DNA of 64,000 nt from Microbacterium karelineae (GTDB lineage: Bacteria > Actinomycetota > Actinomycetes > Actinomycetales > Microbacteriaceae): positions 62,001-126,000 of the forward strand of contig NZ_WFIX01000182.1 in assembly GCF_009745985.1 (NCBI RefSeq), in the 5' to 3' direction. Shown piece after piece: positions 62,585 through 64,000 of the stretch. The position numbers were made by a program, and so were the translations under genes. The notes below the pieces were generated by a model. That model was given only the letters and a program-made list of their open reading frames with translations, made no database searches and was not told the DNA's origin. Position 1 is the first letter of the stretch, and each line of letters opens with the position of its first letter.

Positions 62585-63019
62585 TCAGGCCTCGTCGTCC
62601 TCGTCGGGGTGCTTGTACGGGTCCTCGTCGCCCGCGTACTGCGCGGTCGCCGCGAGGCCGTGCACCTGCTCATCGCGCTCGCGCGCCTGGCGCAGCAGGT
62701 CGGACAGGTGCGACGCCTCCTCCGGGAGCGCGTCGGCGATGAACTCGAGCGTCGGGGTGAGGCGCGTGTTCAGATGCCGACCGACCTCGCTGCGCAGCAG
62801 GCCTGTCGCCGACCGCAGCGCGGCGGCCGTGCCCTCGCGCTCCTCGTCTGTCCCGTAGACCGTGTAGAAGACGCTGGCGTTCTGCAGATCGCCCGTGACG
62901 CGCACATCGGTGATCGTCACGAAGCCGAGGCGCGGGTCGCGCAGCCCCTTCTGCAGGCGCTCCGACAGGATCACGCGAATGCGGTCGGCGACGCGCGCCT
63001 GCCGTTCGAAACCGGACAT
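62585..63019 (-). CDS. rbfA: Ribosome-binding factor A
   Basis: A 144-residue KH-fold 30S maturation factor (DRIRVILSERLQKGLRDPRL, VTITDVRVTGDLQNASVFY, LRSEVGRHLNTRLTPTLEF), with an acidic C-terminal tail. It follows infB as usual, with a hairpin between, and ends four bases before the convergent mutY stop. Confidence 0.95.
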   Translation of the reverse strand: MSGFERQARVADRIRVILSERLQKGLRDPRLGFVTITDVRVTGDLQNASVFYTVYGTDEEREGTAAALRSATGLLRSEVGRHLNTRLTPTLEFIADALPEEASHLSDLLRQARERDEQVHGLAATAQYAGDEDPYKHPDEDDEA

Positions 63020-63038
63020 GATGTTCCTTTCTCCAGAC

Positions 63039-63080
63039 GATCCTGCCGGGTGACCCGCGAAAGGGCCACCCGGCAGGATC
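63039..63080 (-). terminator. Hairpin between infB and rbfA
   Basis: Perfect 14-bp stem GATCCTGCCGGGTG (63039-63052) with CACCCGGCAGGATC (63067-63080) and a 14-nt loop, between the infB stop and the rbfA start. It probably attenuates transcription into rbfA. Confidence 0.7.
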
Positions 63081-63099
63081 GATCAGTGCGAGCTCCGCG

Positions 63100-64000
63100 T
63101 CAGTCGCGCGGCTTCTCGACCATCTCGGTCGTCTCGATCTCGTCGCCGATCTGGATGTCGTTGAACTTCCCGAGGCCGATACCGGCCTCGAAGTCGGTCT
63201 TGACCTCGGTCACGTCGTCCTTGAAACGACGCAGCGACTCGATGGCCAGGCCATCGGCGAGCACGACGCCGTCGCGGATGACGCGCGCCTTGGCGTTGCG
63301 CGTGATCGTGCCGCTGCGGACGATGACACCCGCGATGTTGCCGAACTTCGACGAGCGGAAGACCTCGCGGATCTCGGCGACACCCGACTGCACCTCCTCG
63401 AACTCGGGCTTGAGCATGCCCTTGAGCGAGGCCTCGACATCGTCGATCGCGTTGTAGATGACGTTGTAGAAGCGGGTGTCGACGCCCTCGCGCTGAGCGG
63501 CCTCGCGCGCCTTGGTGTCAGGACGCACATTGAAGCCGAGCACGATCGCGTTGTCGATCGTGGCGAGGTTGATGTCGCTCTCCGTGATCGCGCCGACACC
63601 GCGGTGGATGATCCGCAGCTGCACGCTGTCGTCGACCTCGATCTTGAGCAGCGCCTCCTCGAGCGCCTCGACGGCACCCGAGACGTCGCCCTTGATGATG
63701 AGGTTGAGCGACTCGACCTTGCCCTCTTCGAGCGCCTTCGTGAAGTCCTCGAGCGACATGCGCTTGCGCGCCTTCGCCAGGGCGGCGTTGCGCTCGACCG
63801 CCTCGCGCTTCTCGGCGATCTGACGAGCGGTGCGGTCGTCCTCGGGGACGAGGAACAGGTCGCCCGCGCGCGGGACCGAGTTGAGGCCCTGCACCTGGAC
63901 GGGACGCGACGGAGCCGCCTCCTGCACCCGGTCGCCGTGCTCGTCGATCATGGCGCGCACGCGGCCGAAGGCCGTGCCCGCGACGATCGGATCGCCGACC
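63100..64000 (-). CDS. infB: Translation initiation factor IF-2, C-terminal part (cut by window edge)
   Basis: The last 299 residues are present: the end of the domain II barrel ([18 protein letters not shown]), the IF2 core domain III ([33 protein letters not shown]) and the C-terminal fMet-tRNA-binding barrel ([20 protein letters not shown]). The G domain lies beyond the window. It begins the infB-rbfA-truB-ribF order of the backbone. Confidence 0.96.
   Translation of the reverse strand, partial: VGDPIVAGTAFGRVRAMIDEHGDRVQEAAPSRPVQVQGLNSVPRAGDLFLVPEDDRTARQIAEKREAVERNAALAKARKRMSLEDFTKALEEGKVESLNLIIKGDVSGAVEALEEALLKIEVDDSVQLRIIHRGVGAITESDINLATIDNAIVLGFNVRPDTKAREAAQREGVDTRFYNVIYNAIDDVEASLKGMLKPEFEEVQSGVAEIREVFRSSKFGNIAGVIVRSGTITRNAKARVIRDGVVLADGLAIESLRRFKDDVTEVKTDFEAGIGLGKFNDIQIGDEIETTEMVEKPRD

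Noticed and set aside
1-64000. tRNA, rRNA, transposase, integrase or attachment sites
   Set aside because: None were recognised on either strand by reading; a covariance-model or HMM search could still find a missed small RNA.

Overview
The window is high-GC DNA from an actinobacterium, most probably a Microbacteriaceae member close to Microbacterium. The evidence is the order of housekeeping genes, the composition, and many TANNNT hexamers placed 6-7 bp before start codons, which is the mark of leaderless transcripts. I saw no tRNA or rRNA gene, IS element, prophage or CRISPR array.

Left backbone (1-21.6 kb): start of a probable ftsK, then rnj, dapA, folA and thyA on the minus strand, an OsmC-type peroxidase, dapB, a histidine phosphatase, two CNNM-type transporters, a degenerate aldo/keto reductase, pnp, an unusual glycosyltransferase-SGNH hydrolase fusion, a flavin monooxygenase/FMN reductase pair, a secreted endonuclease I, rpsO, a YceI protein, an FKBP isomerase and a PrsW-like protease. 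A 69-bp tandem repeat and a 19-bp perfect hairpin follow the OsmC gene.

Accessory region 1 (21.7-36.1 kb): a FAH-family hydrolase, then a LacI-controlled sugar locus. The locus has a D-2-hydroxyacid dehydrogenase, an ABC importer without an ATPase, a GH43 exo-beta-1,3-galactanase-like enzyme, a GH36 alpha-galactosidase-like enzyme and a secreted 1170-residue multidomain protein with an alginate-lyase-like toroid. Two copies of one operator link the dehydrogenase and the importer. I infer a locus for galactan or arabinogalactan-protein side chains. It is followed by a deletion scar in which an MmyB-type regulator and a methyltransferase have both lost their 5' halves.

Middle (36.1-41.8 kb): oligopeptidase B, a metallophosphodiesterase, aspA and pfkA.

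Accessory region 2 (41.9-55.0 kb): a fructan locus with two LacI regulators, a GH68 levansucrase, two secreted GH32 fructanases, a compact intracellular GH32/GH43/GH68-superfamily enzyme, a second ATPase-less ABC importer and a fructokinase. It can both build fructan from sucrose and take it apart. Its operators share a core with an ATCGAT-like centre.

Right backbone (55.0-64.0 kb): a SNF2-type helicase, deoC, ribF, two small membrane proteins, truB, a lipoprotein, mutY, rbfA and the 3' part of infB. The order infB-rbfA-truB-ribF and rpsO-pnp-dapB-thyA-dapA-rnj is the usual actinobacterial backbone, so the two sugar regions look like cargo set into it.
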